This document shows positions 7,668-16,003 of a stretch of DNA of 64,000 nt, piece after piece. The notes beneath the pieces are model-generated. The model did no database searches. It worked only from the letters and a program-made list of their open reading frames with translations, and was not told the DNA's origin. Both the position numbers and the translations under genes were made by a program. Source of the DNA: Halosolutus halophilus (GTDB lineage Archaea; Halobacteriota; Halobacteria; Halobacteriales; Natrialbaceae); contig NZ_CP094974.1 in assembly GCF_022869805.1 (NCBI RefSeq), forward strand, positions 1,984,001-2,048,000, read 5' to 3'. Within the stretch, counting starts at the first letter, position 1. Each line of letters starts with the position of its first letter.

Positions 7668-8324
7668 CTATTCGTCCTTGCCCACGCTGATGACCTGCAA
7701 CAGCGAGTAGACGGGTACGCCCTCGAGTTCCTCGACGCCCTGTTTGTCCGCCAGCACGATGCAAGCCAGCGGTTCGCCACCCTCCGTGCGGATGGCCTCG
7801 ATCGTCTCGCGCATAGTCGTGCCGCTCGTGATCGTGTCGTCGACGACGTAACACTCCCGATCGCGGATCCCGGCGAAATTCCGCGAGAAGGTGCCACCGA
7901 GATCCTCGATGTCGCCTTCCTCCCACTGGTGTTTCGCGGGAGTGTAGGTGCCCAGGTCGGTCTCCAGTTCGCGCGCGACGAGCGTCGCGATCGGGCCGCC
8001 GGCTTTCTCGATCCCGATCGTCAGGTCGACGTCCTCGCCGTGTTTGGCGAGCATGTCGGCCATCGCTTCGGCGATCGCGCCCATGCGCTTGCTGTCGCGG
8101 CCGATCGCCGACCAGTCCACGTGGATGTCCTGCGGACCGCTCGCGCGGAGTTCGGCCGCCTCGGGGGCCGCCTGGTCGGTCGGTTGCGTCGTCGCACCGC
8201 TGCGTTCGACGAGCCAGCTCGCCGTTTCCCGGGAGACGTTCAACTCGTCTGCGATCTCACCCTTCGAAAGTCCCCGAGACGCGAGCTCGGCTGCACTCTC
8301 GATGAGGTCGTCTACGTTTTTCAT
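7668..8324 (-). CDS. gfcR: HTH-phosphoribosyltransferase regulator GfcR (formerly PyrE2-like)
   Basis: A 218-residue protein with an N-terminal helix-turn-helix (GLSKGEIADELNVSRETASW, residues 19-38) and a C-terminal type I phosphoribosyltransferase domain including the PRPP loop CYVVDDTITSGTTM. This fusion, long annotated as orotate phosphoribosyltransferase-like, is GfcR in Haloferax, where it activates sugar-degradation genes and senses a pathway intermediate through its PRTase fold. I infer the same role here by architecture. A TATA-like TTGATAAAAG lies about 25-30 bases ahead of the ATG on the minus strand; the HAD gene diverges from it. Confidence 0.88.
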   Translation of the reverse strand: MKNVDDLIESAAELASRGLSKGEIADELNVSRETASWLVERSGATTQPTDQAAPEAAELRASGPQDIHVDWSAIGRDSKRMGAIAEAMADMLAKHGEDVDLTIGIEKAGGPIATLVARELETDLGTYTPAKHQWEEGDIEDLGGTFSRNFAGIRDRECYVVDDTITSGTTMRETIEAIRTEGGEPLACIVLADKQGVEELEGVPVYSLLQVISVGKDE

Positions 8325-8465
8325 ATGGTACGGGTTCGGGGGCCGCTTTTATCAATGCTGCGAGGCAGTCCCACGGACACGTATCGCGGGTTACGGCCAG
8401 CAGCGGGCCACCGTGGCCTTCGCCGACTGGAAACGATTATCCCACTGCCGACACCTGTAGGTGAT

Positions 8466-9782
8466 ATGGAACGGTACGATCTCGTCTATCGCCTCTACGA
8501 CGAGTACGACACGAAGACGGTACGGGAGTACCAGGAGTTCGTCGACGTCTTTCCGGCCGTCGACTCGCGGGTCGCCCTCGAACACTGGCAGGGCGTCCAG
8601 GAGGAACTCGAGGACCTGAAAGACGAGATCCGATCGGACTTCGCGGCCGGCGAGACGTTCGCGGAGATCGCAGCCCGCGCGACTCGCGACCAGGCGTTCA
8701 CCGCGCTCGACCTCGACGCCAAGTACGGCCGCGCGGTGAACGTCCTCGTGCTGGACGTCGACGAGACGCTCCGGTCGGCCGGCGGAACCGACAACGAGAT
8801 TCCTCGTGATACGCTGCACGTCCTGACGGAGTTCCACGAGGCGGGGGTTCCGATCGTCATCTGTACGGGCCAGACCTTGGAGAACGTCAAGGGCTTCGCG
8901 ATCCAGGGTCTGGGTAGCGAGATCGTCCACTCCGGCGATCTCTCGATCGTCTACGAGGCCGGGACGGGCGTGTTCACGCCGGGCCACGGCGCGGAGACGA
9001 AGCAACTCCTCTACGAGGACCTGGACGCGGAGATCCGCGACGTCTTCGACGACGTGCGCGCTCGAGTCCTCCCGGACGCCCCGGAGAGCCTCCGGCGGGG
9101 CTGTCACCTGCAGGGCAACGAGTTCAACGTCACGATGAAACCCAACTACGAGACCGGATCATCGCAGGCGCGCGAGATCATCGACGAAGCCCTGGTGTAC
9201 CTGATCGACCTGCTCGCGGACGCGGTGGGAACGGCACTCGGACTCGACGACGAACGCGAGGCCAGCGGTGACGACGGCGAGGGCGACGCGAGTGACGGCA
9301 ACGGTGACGTCGAACTCGAGGGGGAAACCGTCCGCGACTGGACCCGTGCCTTCTACGCCGCGCAAGATCCCGAGATCAGGGAGGTCCTCGAAAGTGAGGC
9401 TGCCTACCCGAATCTCGAGACGGACGCGGTACCCGGGACCCTGACCGAGATCCTGGATCGGATCGACGTGGCCTACTACGAGGCCGACGCGGCCGAAATC
9501 GGGAGTCTCGAACTCAACAAGGTCGTCGGGGTCGAGCGAGCGCTCGAGGTGCTCGGCGTCGACGATCCGTTCGCGCTGGTGATGGGCGACTCGAAGAGCG
9601 ATCTGCGGGTGATGCAGTGGGTCGACCGGAACGACGCGGGGATCGCAGCAGCGCCGGAACACGCTTCCCGTGACACCCTGGAGCACGTCATCGAGACGGA
9701 CGAACTCGTCTTCGATCAGGGAAAGAGCGTGGACGTTTTGCGGACCATCTACGCGCTCAATCGACTCGCTCGGCTGAACTAA
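8466..9782 (+). CDS. HAD superfamily phosphatase, haloarchaeal type
   Basis: A 438-residue cytoplasmic protein. Motif I is VLVLDVDETLRSAG (catalytic Asp near residue 97), motif II is IVICTGQT and motif IV is VMGDSKSDLRVMQW, which define a HAD hydrolase. The roughly 90-residue N-terminal helical extension and a long acidic insertion (DDEREASGDDGEGDASDGNG region, residues about 260-285) are unusual for simple HAD phosphatases. Substrate is unknown. The ATG at 8466 was chosen; the in-frame region upstream belongs to the gfcR antisense strand. Confidence 0.82.
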   Translation: MERYDLVYRLYDEYDTKTVREYQEFVDVFPAVDSRVALEHWQGVQEELEDLKDEIRSDFAAGETFAEIAARATRDQAFTALDLDAKYGRAVNVLVLDVDETLRSAGGTDNEIPRDTLHVLTEFHEAGVPIVICTGQTLENVKGFAIQGLGSEIVHSGDLSIVYEAGTGVFTPGHGAETKQLLYEDLDAEIRDVFDDVRARVLPDAPESLRRGCHLQGNEFNVTMKPNYETGSSQAREIIDEALVYLIDLLADAVGTALGLDDEREASGDDGEGDASDGNGDVELEGETVRDWTRAFYAAQDPEIREVLESEAAYPNLETDAVPGTLTEILDRIDVAYYEADAAEIGSLELNKVVGVERALEVLGVDDPFALVMGDSKSDLRVMQWVDRNDAGIAAAPEHASRDTLEHVIETDELVFDQGKSVDVLRTIYALNRLARLN

Positions 9783-10189
9783 CCGGCTTCGATCGACTCG
9801 CCCGACTGGACTACCCGACTCCGATTCGACTCCGATTCTCTGGCTCGACCCAGACTACCCGACTCTCGGAGCACGCTCGGCGGCCGCTACCACAGCTTTG
9901 CGGCCGGTACGACTGTCCCTCTTAAAACGCTGGAACACAAAGGCCTGCTCGTCATCGGTACTGGCGCTGTTTGCTCTACCAGCACGATCCGAACGAGAGT
10001 GGCGGTTAGCGTCGATGCGGCGACTCGCCGGCGTACTGTCGCCCGATTCGTACAGCGTCGACACCCGCTCTCGCCACGATCCGAGTGGATCGGTTGGTAC
10101 ATTATGAGACGCTTCGAGTCCCACGATCACGACGACAGCGGCGTTGTTCGCCAACCGGACTCGAGTGCACACGCGGAGGTGAATTCACG
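9783..10189. other. 407-base gap without a convincing gene
   Basis: Short open frames exist on both strands but none has a family match, a start signal or haloarchaeal residue bias. The left part holds a repeated phrase ACTACCCGACTC near 9811 and 9854. The right end holds the Shine-Dalgarno sequence GGAGGTGA (10175-10182) for the next gene, so that gene has a transcribed leader and its promoter lies somewhere in this gap. Confidence 0.5.
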
Positions 10190-10867
10190 ATGACGACGAT
10201 CGCAGAACTCACGCTCTCGACCGAGGAGTTCGCACTCGCAGACACACTCCAGACGCTCCCGGATCTCGAACTCCGTGTCGAAAGCGTCGTCGCCGAGGGG
10301 CCGACGCGGACGATGCCGCTGGTCTGGTTCTCGAACGTCGATCGGGATCGCCTCGAGGACGCTCTCGACGCTGATCCGACCGTCGACGAATCCCTCCAGT
10401 TGCTCGAGAACACCGGCGCCGAGGAGTGGCTGTACCGCCTCCAGTACAGCGACGCCGTCGGCTCCGTCTGCTGTGCGCTTTACACCCACGGCGGGACCGT
10501 TCTCGACGCACAGTTCGCCGACGGCCGGTGGACCCTTCGACTCCTGTTTCCCCACCGCGACGAACTCTCGAGTGCCGTCTCGGAGATCGAGAACGAGGGG
10601 ACACACGTCGACGTGCGCCGGATGGTCGAAGCCGGCCAGGACGACGACCTCGAGGCGACCGCGGCCCTGACCGAACCCCAACGGGAAGCGATCGCCGAAG
10701 CCTACCGGCAGGGCTACTACGACGTCCCTCGGGAGATCTCCCTCGAAGAACTGGCCAACGAACTCAATATCTCCCATCAGGCGCTGTCCGAACGACTCCG
10801 GCGAGCGAACCGCGTCCTGGCGAGCGAGCAGATCGAGGACCCGACGGGCGAGATGGCCACCGACTGA
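10190..10867 (+). CDS. Bat-type HTH regulator (bacterio-opsin activator HTH_10 family)
   Basis: A 225-residue predicted transcription factor: an N-terminal roughly 150-residue beta-rich sensor-like domain and a C-terminal helix-turn-helix of the HTH_10 class (REISLEELANELNISHQALS followed by ERLRRANRVL). Start fixed by a strong Shine-Dalgarno GGAGGTGA eight bases ahead of the ATG, unlike the leaderless neighbours. It is a paralogue of the 29308-29982 gene, sharing the identical recognition segment SHQALSERLRRA. No effector can be deduced. Confidence 0.85.
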   Translation: MTTIAELTLSTEEFALADTLQTLPDLELRVESVVAEGPTRTMPLVWFSNVDRDRLEDALDADPTVDESLQLLENTGAEEWLYRLQYSDAVGSVCCALYTHGGTVLDAQFADGRWTLRLLFPHRDELSSAVSEIENEGTHVDVRRMVEAGQDDDLEATAALTEPQREAIAEAYRQGYYDVPREISLEELANELNISHQALSERLRRANRVLASEQIEDPTGEMATD

Positions 10868-10988
10868 CGCGGCAATCGCCCCGACTCCGAACCGGTGACG
10901 CCGCTCGAGAGGCACCGCCGTCGGGACCGAGGACCGCTGGCGATCGAATAACTCGAAATATTTGTGTGGTGGACTCGTACCGGCCGGC

Positions 10989-12113
10989 ATGGACCGCACG
11001 CAGGAACGAGCAGCAGTACGGGACGTGGTTCGCGAGTTCGCCCGTGAGGAGATCCGGCCGACCGCCCTCGAGGCCGATCGGACCGAGGAATTTCCCGAGG
11101 AGGTCTGGGACGGTCTCGCCGACCTGGACCTGACGGGGCTGACGGTTCCCGAGGAGTACGGCGGCTACGACGCCGATCCGGTCACCGCCGCGATCGTCAA
11201 CGAGGAGGTCGCCTACGGGATGCTCGCCGTCGCGACGGCCCTGTCGGTCCACTCGCTCGCGACGTCGTGCATCGCGTCATTCGGCGACGAGGACCAGAAA
11301 GCGCGCTGGCTCCCGGAGATGGCCGAGGGCCGTCCGGTGGGTGCGTTCGCGCTCTCGGAGCCCCACGCCGGATCGAACCCGGCGGAGATGTCGACCGAGG
11401 CGCGGAAGGAGGGCGACGAGTACGTCATCGACGGGGAGAAACAGTGGATCACGAACGGGCAGCGGGCGGGCGTCTACGTCCTCTTCGCGAAGACCGATCG
11501 GGACGATCCGTCGACCGTCACGCAGTTTCTCGTTCCGGGCGACGTTGACGGGCTAACCGTCGGCGAGAAGGAGGACAAACTCGGCCTTCGGGCGAGCGAC
11601 ACCACGAGTCTGACCTTCGACGGCGTTCGCATTCCCGCCGAAAACCGCCTCACCGAGGAAGGGAAGGGGCTGTCGGCCGCGTTCCACATCCTCACCGGCG
11701 GCCGGATCGCCATCGCCGCCCAGTCGGTCGGCCTCGCACAGTGTGCGCTCGACGAGGCGCTCGCCTACAGTCAGGAGCGCGAACAGTTCGACGGGCCGAT
11801 CGCGGACATCCAGTCGATCCGGCACAAACTCGCGGAGATGGCCACCAGGACGAAGGCGGCCCGGCTGCTCACGCGCAACGCGGCCGAGACGCGAGCCGAG
11901 GGTGACGCCGCGCTCGAGGCCAGCATGGCGAAGTACTTCGCCAGCGAGACGGCGATGTTCGTCACGAACGAGGCCGTCCAGATCCACGGCGGCTACGGGT
12001 ACGTCACCGAGACGGACGTCGAACGGCTCTACCGGGACGCCAAGATCACCGAGATCTACGAGGGAACGACCGAAATTCAAAAGAAGGTGATCGCGCGGGA
12101 GTTACTCGAGTGA
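10989..12113 (+). CDS. Acyl-CoA dehydrogenase
   Basis: A 374-residue FAD enzyme that oxidises acyl-CoA to enoyl-CoA in fatty-acid or branched-chain catabolism, passing electrons to ETF. The GAFALSEPHAGSNPAEMST and WITNGQRAGVYVLFAK segments are the flavin/substrate-binding signature, and ITEIYEGTTEIQKKVIAREL holds the catalytic glutamate of short-chain/medium-chain type enzymes. Length is typical (about 380). The ATG at 10989 follows an AATATTTG TATA-like element by about 30 bases; no operon partners are adjacent, so the substrate is unknown. Confidence 0.94.
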   Translation: MDRTQERAAVRDVVREFAREEIRPTALEADRTEEFPEEVWDGLADLDLTGLTVPEEYGGYDADPVTAAIVNEEVAYGMLAVATALSVHSLATSCIASFGDEDQKARWLPEMAEGRPVGAFALSEPHAGSNPAEMSTEARKEGDEYVIDGEKQWITNGQRAGVYVLFAKTDRDDPSTVTQFLVPGDVDGLTVGEKEDKLGLRASDTTSLTFDGVRIPAENRLTEEGKGLSAAFHILTGGRIAIAAQSVGLAQCALDEALAYSQEREQFDGPIADIQSIRHKLAEMATRTKAARLLTRNAAETRAEGDAALEASMAKYFASETAMFVTNEAVQIHGGYGYVTETDVERLYRDAKITEIYEGTTEIQKKVIARELLE

Positions 12114-12204
12114 CGATCGATCGCTCTCGGGTGCCGGTCGAACCCACCGGCGATCCCGCCCGGCGACCGAAGTCACTATTCACGAGTCGCTCGTATCGGG
12201 ATTC

Positions 12205-12744
12205 GTGACCGACTACGACGCCATCGTCTACGACCTCGACGGCACGCTCGTCCACCTCGACGTCGACTGGGAAGTCGTCGAGCGCGACGTCCGTGCGGTC
12301 TACGAGGCTGCCGACGTCACGCCACCCGGCGAGGGGCTGTGGGACATGCTCGACGCCGCGAGCGACCTGGAACTCGCCGAATCCGTCGAGGCCGCGATCG
12401 CAGACCACGAGCGAGCGGGGGCCCGGAGTTCGCACCGTCTGCCCCGCGCGGACGAACTTCCCGAGAAGGAGGTGCCGATCGCCATCTGTTCGCTCAACTG
12501 CGAGGCCGCCTGTCGGATCGCGCTCGACGAACACGGCCTCACGGAGCAGGTCGATATCGTGGTCGGCCGGGACACGGTCGGGAACCAGAAACCCCACCCG
12601 GAGCCGTTGCTCGAGGCCGTGGCCGAACTCTCCGTCGTGCCCGATCGGACCCTGTTCGTCGGCGACTCGGCGACCGACGAACGGACGGCCGATCGGGCCG
12701 GAGTCGCGTTCGAGTACGTCGGGGACGGTCCGTCGGGCGTCTAG
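12205..12744 (+). CDS. HAD family hydrolase (phosphoglycolate phosphatase-like)
   Basis: A 179-residue HAD phosphatase starting at GTG (12205). Motif I YDLDGTLVHLD, motif II AICSLNCEAAC, motif III lysine in GNQKPHPEPLLE and motif IV FVGDSATDERTADRAGV are all present. The cap is short (about 60 residues), placing it in the HAD-IA group with phosphoglycolate phosphatases, but the substrate is not established. It follows the acyl-CoA dehydrogenase gene by 91 bases. Confidence 0.85.
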   Translation: MTDYDAIVYDLDGTLVHLDVDWEVVERDVRAVYEAADVTPPGEGLWDMLDAASDLELAESVEAAIADHERAGARSSHRLPRADELPEKEVPIAICSLNCEAACRIALDEHGLTEQVDIVVGRDTVGNQKPHPEPLLEAVAELSVVPDRTLFVGDSATDERTADRAGVAFEYVGDGPSGV

Positions 12745-12796
12745 CGCGGCACGCGAGGCCGCGACGAATCGAGGTATCGAGTATAGGATTCCGGGG

Positions 12797-13033
12797 TCAG
12801 TCGGACTGGCGGCGCTTCGCGTACGCGAACACGGCGAGCGCGACGACCAGCCAGACGACGGCGCCGACGCGAACGGCGAATTCGGCCCGCGCGCCCCACG
12901 TCGGCAGGTCGACGCTGGTCGAGAGGAGCGCGACGATCGGCGCGCCGACCAGGATGGTGGTGACGAAGGTGACCTGCATCACCCACCCGTAGTCGACGCC
13001 GTCGGGATTCGTGGTTTCGACGGGTTCTGGCAC
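12797..13033 (-). CDS. Small two-helix membrane protein (DUF5822-like)
   Basis: A 78-residue protein beginning at GTG with PEPVETTNPDGVDYGWVMQV and containing two hydrophobic segments (about residues 17-36 and 50-70), ending in the basic tail YAKRRQSD. Such proteins are conserved in haloarchaea as DUF5822; function unknown. The GTG at 13031-13033 is preferred because homologue-like sequence begins there, while the longer open frame upstream is arginine-rich and non-homologous. Confidence 0.68.
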   Translation of the reverse strand: MPEPVETTNPDGVDYGWVMQVTFVTTILVGAPIVALLSTSVDLPTWGARAEFAVRVGAVVWLVVALAVFAYAKRRQSD

Positions 13034-13268
13034 ATGCGAAGGTGTCGACCGGGAACTAATAAGCACCGCGGGTGTGCGATCGGTCCGTGTGCCGTTCGCT
13101 GCCGATCGCGATCCGTGACATCCGATCACTCGATAGCTCACGGGTCACGTTCGTTCCTCGATCGCTTTTCGCGGTTCTCGCTCACTTCGTTCGCTCCGAA
13201 CCGCGTTCGCTCCCGACCGCGCGATCGATAAGCGGTGACGTTTACTTGTGTGGGACGAACCTGTACGC

Positions 13269-14081
13269 ATGCCTACCGTACGGGATCTCAGAGCAAAGGC
13301 GGGGAAGGAACCGATCACCATGCTGACGGCCTACGACGCGCCGACGGCCGCGATCGTCGACGACGCGGGCGTCGACGTCATCCTCGTCGGTGACAGCGTC
13401 GGGAACGCGTCGCTGGGCTACGAGACGACGCTGCCGGTGTCCGTCGACGGCATCGCCCACCACGTCGGGGCCGTCTCTCGGGCGGCCGAAGACGCGCTGG
13501 TCGTGGCCGACATGCCCTTCCTCTCGTTCGGCGTCGACGAAAAAGACAGTCTGGAGAACGCCGGGCGGATGCTCAAGGAGGAGGGCGCGGAGGCGGTCAA
13601 ACTCGAGAGCGGCCCCCACACCGTCGAGTTGACCGAGACGATGGTCCAGCTCGGCATTCCGGTGATGGCCCACCTCGGCCTGACGCCACAGCACGTCAAC
13701 CAGTACGGCGGCTACCCGCGACAGGGGACCGATCGGGAAGCCGCGGACCGGATCCTCGACCTCGCGGAAGCTCACGCGGAGGCCGGCGCGTTCTCGCTCG
13801 TACTGGAGCACGTCCCGTCGAACCTCGCGGCCGAGGTCACCGACGCGATCGACATCCCGACGATCGGGATCGGTGCCGGACCGGACTGCGACGGACAGGT
13901 ACTCGTATTCAACGATGCCGTCGGACTGAGCGAGTGGTCGCCCTCGTTCTCGAGGCAGTTCGGAGCGGTCCGCCGGGAGATGGAGCGCGCAGTCGGCGAC
14001 TACGTCTCGGCCGTGGAATCCGGATCGTTCCCGGCCGACGAGCACAGCCACGAAGAGAGCGAACTCGACGAATTCTACTGA
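13269..14081 (+). CDS. panB: 3-methyl-2-oxobutanoate hydroxymethyltransferase
   Basis: A 270-residue TIM-barrel enzyme making ketopantoate, the first committed step toward pantothenate and coenzyme A. Signatures: ITMLTAYDAPTA, the Mg-binding ILVGDSVGNASLGYETTLPV, DMPFLSF, MAHLGLTPQHVNQYGGY and the late IGIGAGPDCDGQVLVFND. Length and motif order match bacterial and archaeal PanB. The ATG at 13269 (MPTVRDLRAK) was chosen over an upstream in-frame ATG at 13248 because homology starts there. It is monocistronic here. Confidence 0.96.
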   Translation: MPTVRDLRAKAGKEPITMLTAYDAPTAAIVDDAGVDVILVGDSVGNASLGYETTLPVSVDGIAHHVGAVSRAAEDALVVADMPFLSFGVDEKDSLENAGRMLKEEGAEAVKLESGPHTVELTETMVQLGIPVMAHLGLTPQHVNQYGGYPRQGTDREAADRILDLAEAHAEAGAFSLVLEHVPSNLAAEVTDAIDIPTIGIGAGPDCDGQVLVFNDAVGLSEWSPSFSRQFGAVRREMERAVGDYVSAVESGSFPADEHSHEESELDEFY

Positions 14082-14290
14082 TTCGCCCCGACGAAAGTGC
14101 GTCCTCACCAGGATCGCTGTCACACCGCTCTCGCCCGTGTCGGGCGACTGCCAGCCGTCTCTCATCCACCCGATCGGTCTCTCGATCGAATACTAAGGCC
14201 ATATTATGATCACAAAGGGACATTGTTCACGTGTCGGGAATAGTTATATCACTCCCCGTCGTATCCGCGGACACGTAGCGATCGAACACG

Positions 14291-14485
14291 ATGTCTACGA
14301 CGCAACCGCCCCGAGATATCGGCCTGGGGTCCGAGTACGCGGCCCGTCTCCAGCACGTGACCGTCGACGAGGGTGCCCTCGCAGCGTGTACGATCTTCCC
14401 ACGGGATCTCGACGAGAACGCGATGGCGACCCAGTGGATCACCGCCAGCGGTGATTCGTTCGTCTCGCTGAGCGAGCGTCGCTAG
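14291..14485 (+). CDS. DUF7511-type small haloarchaeal protein
   Basis: A 64-residue protein starting MSTTQPPRDIGLGSEYAARL, with a central CTIFPRDLDENAMATQWITA block, the pattern of a small protein family restricted to haloarchaea (DUF7511). Function unknown; one cysteine, no membrane segment. A TATA-like TTATAT at 14244-14249 precedes a leader of roughly 20 bases. Base composition is like the neighbours. Confidence 0.72.
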   Translation: MSTTQPPRDIGLGSEYAARLQHVTVDEGALAACTIFPRDLDENAMATQWITASGDSFVSLSERR

Positions 14486-14719
14486 CGCCGCGCCGACAGG
14501 GTGACGCTCGCGATCGGTCGACACACGATGCAGTCGGACGAGGTGGCTATACTCCCGCGTCTCGCTTTTCCGCCGAACCCGACCAGCCAGCGTGGCAACT
14601 CGCGCCCGATCGATCGTGCGGACAAGGGGTGTGGCCAGTGGTCGCGAAGGGTGATCGACTGCCGGCAGCCCGTTACAGAGATCCGAGGCGAAAGCCCGCT
14701 GCTGTAGCCGTGGGAGAAG

Positions 14720-15496
14720 TCACTCGTCGATCGAGTCGAGGAAGTCTTCGACGGTCGCGTTGAACGCGTCGGGTTGTTCGAGCATCGCGAGGTGGGCCGC
14801 GTCCTCGATCTCGGCAAGCGTGGCGTCGTCGATTTCGTCGGCGAGGTACTCGTGGAACCACGGCGGCGTCAACCGGTCGTACTCCCCGTGGACGGCGAGC
14901 GCGGGCACGTCGATCTCCGCGACTCGATCGCGAACGTCGAACTCGTGGCAGGTCAGGAAGTCACGGCGGGTCACCGCCTGTCCGCACGCGTGCATCCGCT
15001 CCATCGATCGCTCCTGGACCTCCGGGCCGGGATCGTGGAAGAGCCGATCGGGGGCGTGGAGGAACTCGACGGCTCGCTCGAAGTCCTCCTCGAGCCACAC
15101 GAGGAGGTCCTCGAGTACACCGAGACGGGCACCGGTGCCGGTAAGGACGGCCGCGTCGGTCTGGAATTCGCGCTCGAGCAACGCGTGCATGACGACCGCG
15201 CCGCCGAGGGAGTTTCCGACGAGCACCCGGGCGTCCGTGGCCTCGGCGACGGCGATGAGGTCGTCCGCGTACGCCGAGAGCGTGACGTAGCCCGGCTCGG
15301 CGTCGATGTCGGTCGACTCCCCGTGCCCGCTCAGGTCGACGCGGACGATCGGTGCTCGAGTGGCCAGTTGCCGCTGTGGGGCCCAGACCTCGCGTGAGGC
15401 GCCGCTTCCGTGAACGAAGCAAATCGGGGGCCCACCACCACCTCGATCCGTCACGTCGTAGGCCGTCTCCCGGCCGTGATGTGTGACCGTTTCCAT
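14720..15496 (-). CDS. Alpha/beta-fold hydrolase
   Basis: A 258-residue serine hydrolase. The oxyanion region is ICFVHGSGASREVW, the nucleophile elbow is VLVGNSLGGAVVMHAL, the acid is in AVHGEYDRLTPPWF and the histidine in IEDAAHLAMLEQPDAFN. This arrangement matches epoxide-hydrolase/esterase/peroxidase-like members; substrate unknown. No secretion signal, so cytoplasmic. It is divergent from the DUF7127-cdc48 pair across a gap containing a large palindrome. Confidence 0.9.
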   Translation of the reverse strand: METVTHHGRETAYDVTDRGGGGPPICFVHGSGASREVWAPQRQLATRAPIVRVDLSGHGESTDIDAEPGYVTLSAYADDLIAVAEATDARVLVGNSLGGAVVMHALLEREFQTDAAVLTGTGARLGVLEDLLVWLEEDFERAVEFLHAPDRLFHDPGPEVQERSMERMHACGQAVTRRDFLTCHEFDVRDRVAEIDVPALAVHGEYDRLTPPWFHEYLADEIDDATLAEIEDAAHLAMLEQPDAFNATVEDFLDSIDE

Positions 15497-15606
15497 ACGT
15501 AAGGGAACGACAGGTCCCCCTATAAAGGCTCGATTCGATAGGGACCACGAGATTGCCGGCCCCGGCGCTATCGGGGTACCGACCCAGTTTCTATTCGGAC
15601 GACCGC

Positions 15607-15643
15607 ACCGATGCGGATCCGGGCCCGGATCCGCGCCATCGGT
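15607..15643. repeat. Large palindrome in the divergent hydrolase/cdc48 gap
   Basis: Bases 15613-15634 are a perfect 22-base palindrome: GCGGATCCGGG followed by its complement CCCGGATCCGC. Outer arms ACCGAT (15607-15612) and ATCGGT (15638-15643) extend it after a three-base GCC bulge, giving 17 paired bases per arm. It is too far (over 70 bases) from the TATA box of 15755 to be a core-promoter element. It could be an operator for both divergent genes or a terminator-like hairpin. Confidence 0.6.
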
Positions 15644-15713
15644 CCCAGCTGATGTGAACTACGAACAACTATCTTTTCCGAATTCGGCTGCCGTCATCGG
15701 GTCGATCTACACA

Positions 15714-15725
15714 ATATTTATATAC
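15714..15725 (+). promoter_or_regulatory. TATA box for the DUF7127-cdc48 pair
   Basis: ATATTTATATAC lies 30-41 bases ahead of the ATG at 15755, a strong haloarchaeal TATA element. The short leader contains GGGGTTAG, a weak candidate for ribosome binding. Confidence 0.65.
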
Positions 15726-15754
15726 TAGTAATGCTTACCTGGGGTTAGTTAAAG

Positions 15755-16003
15755 ATGACACTCGAACAATTCACTCGCGAGGACGGGCAGGTCGCCCGGC
15801 AGTACGAATACGACGACGAGATGGTGGTTGCCGTCGACTTCGGTGCTACCGAAACGGATGCATCCGTCGACCTCGTCGACGATACCGTTATCGTCGTGGT
15901 CGACGAAGAACAATACGAGTTCGAACTGCCGGTTGACGCACACGACGCGCACACGTTTATCAAAAACGGCGTGCTCACTGTCGAGATGGAGGGTCACCGA
16001 TGA
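15755..16003 (+). CDS. Hsp20/CS-domain-like small protein (DUF7127) coupled to Cdc48
   Basis: An 82-residue acidic protein predicted to be almost all beta strand: [38 protein letters not shown] and the C-terminal [11 protein letters not shown]. The last motif is the hallmark C-terminal strand of Hsp20/alpha-crystallin and CS-type beta sandwiches (KNGVLTI/V). Its stop overlaps the cdc48 start in an ATGA, so the two are translationally coupled. The tight link suggests a partner or substrate adaptor for Cdc48, which is inference; the family itself is uncharacterised. Confidence 0.78.
   Translation: MTLEQFTREDGQVARQYEYDDEMVVAVDFGATETDASVDLVDDTVIVVVDEEQYEFELPVDAHDAHTFIKNGVLTVEMEGHR

Noticed and set aside
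7632-9782. Extension of the HAD gene to a 716-residue frame beginning at 7632
   Set aside because: The first 278 residues are antisense to gfcR and arginine/valine-rich; the HAD fold starts at the ATG 8466.
13075-13230. Repeated TTCGTTCGCTCC-like phrases before panB as a mobile repeat
   Set aside because: Short low-complexity wording common in haloarchaeal intergenic DNA; no terminal repeats or gene.
14501-14707. 68-residue frame between the DUF7511 gene and the hydrolase
   Set aside because: No homology pattern, atypical composition and no promoter; treated as non-coding.
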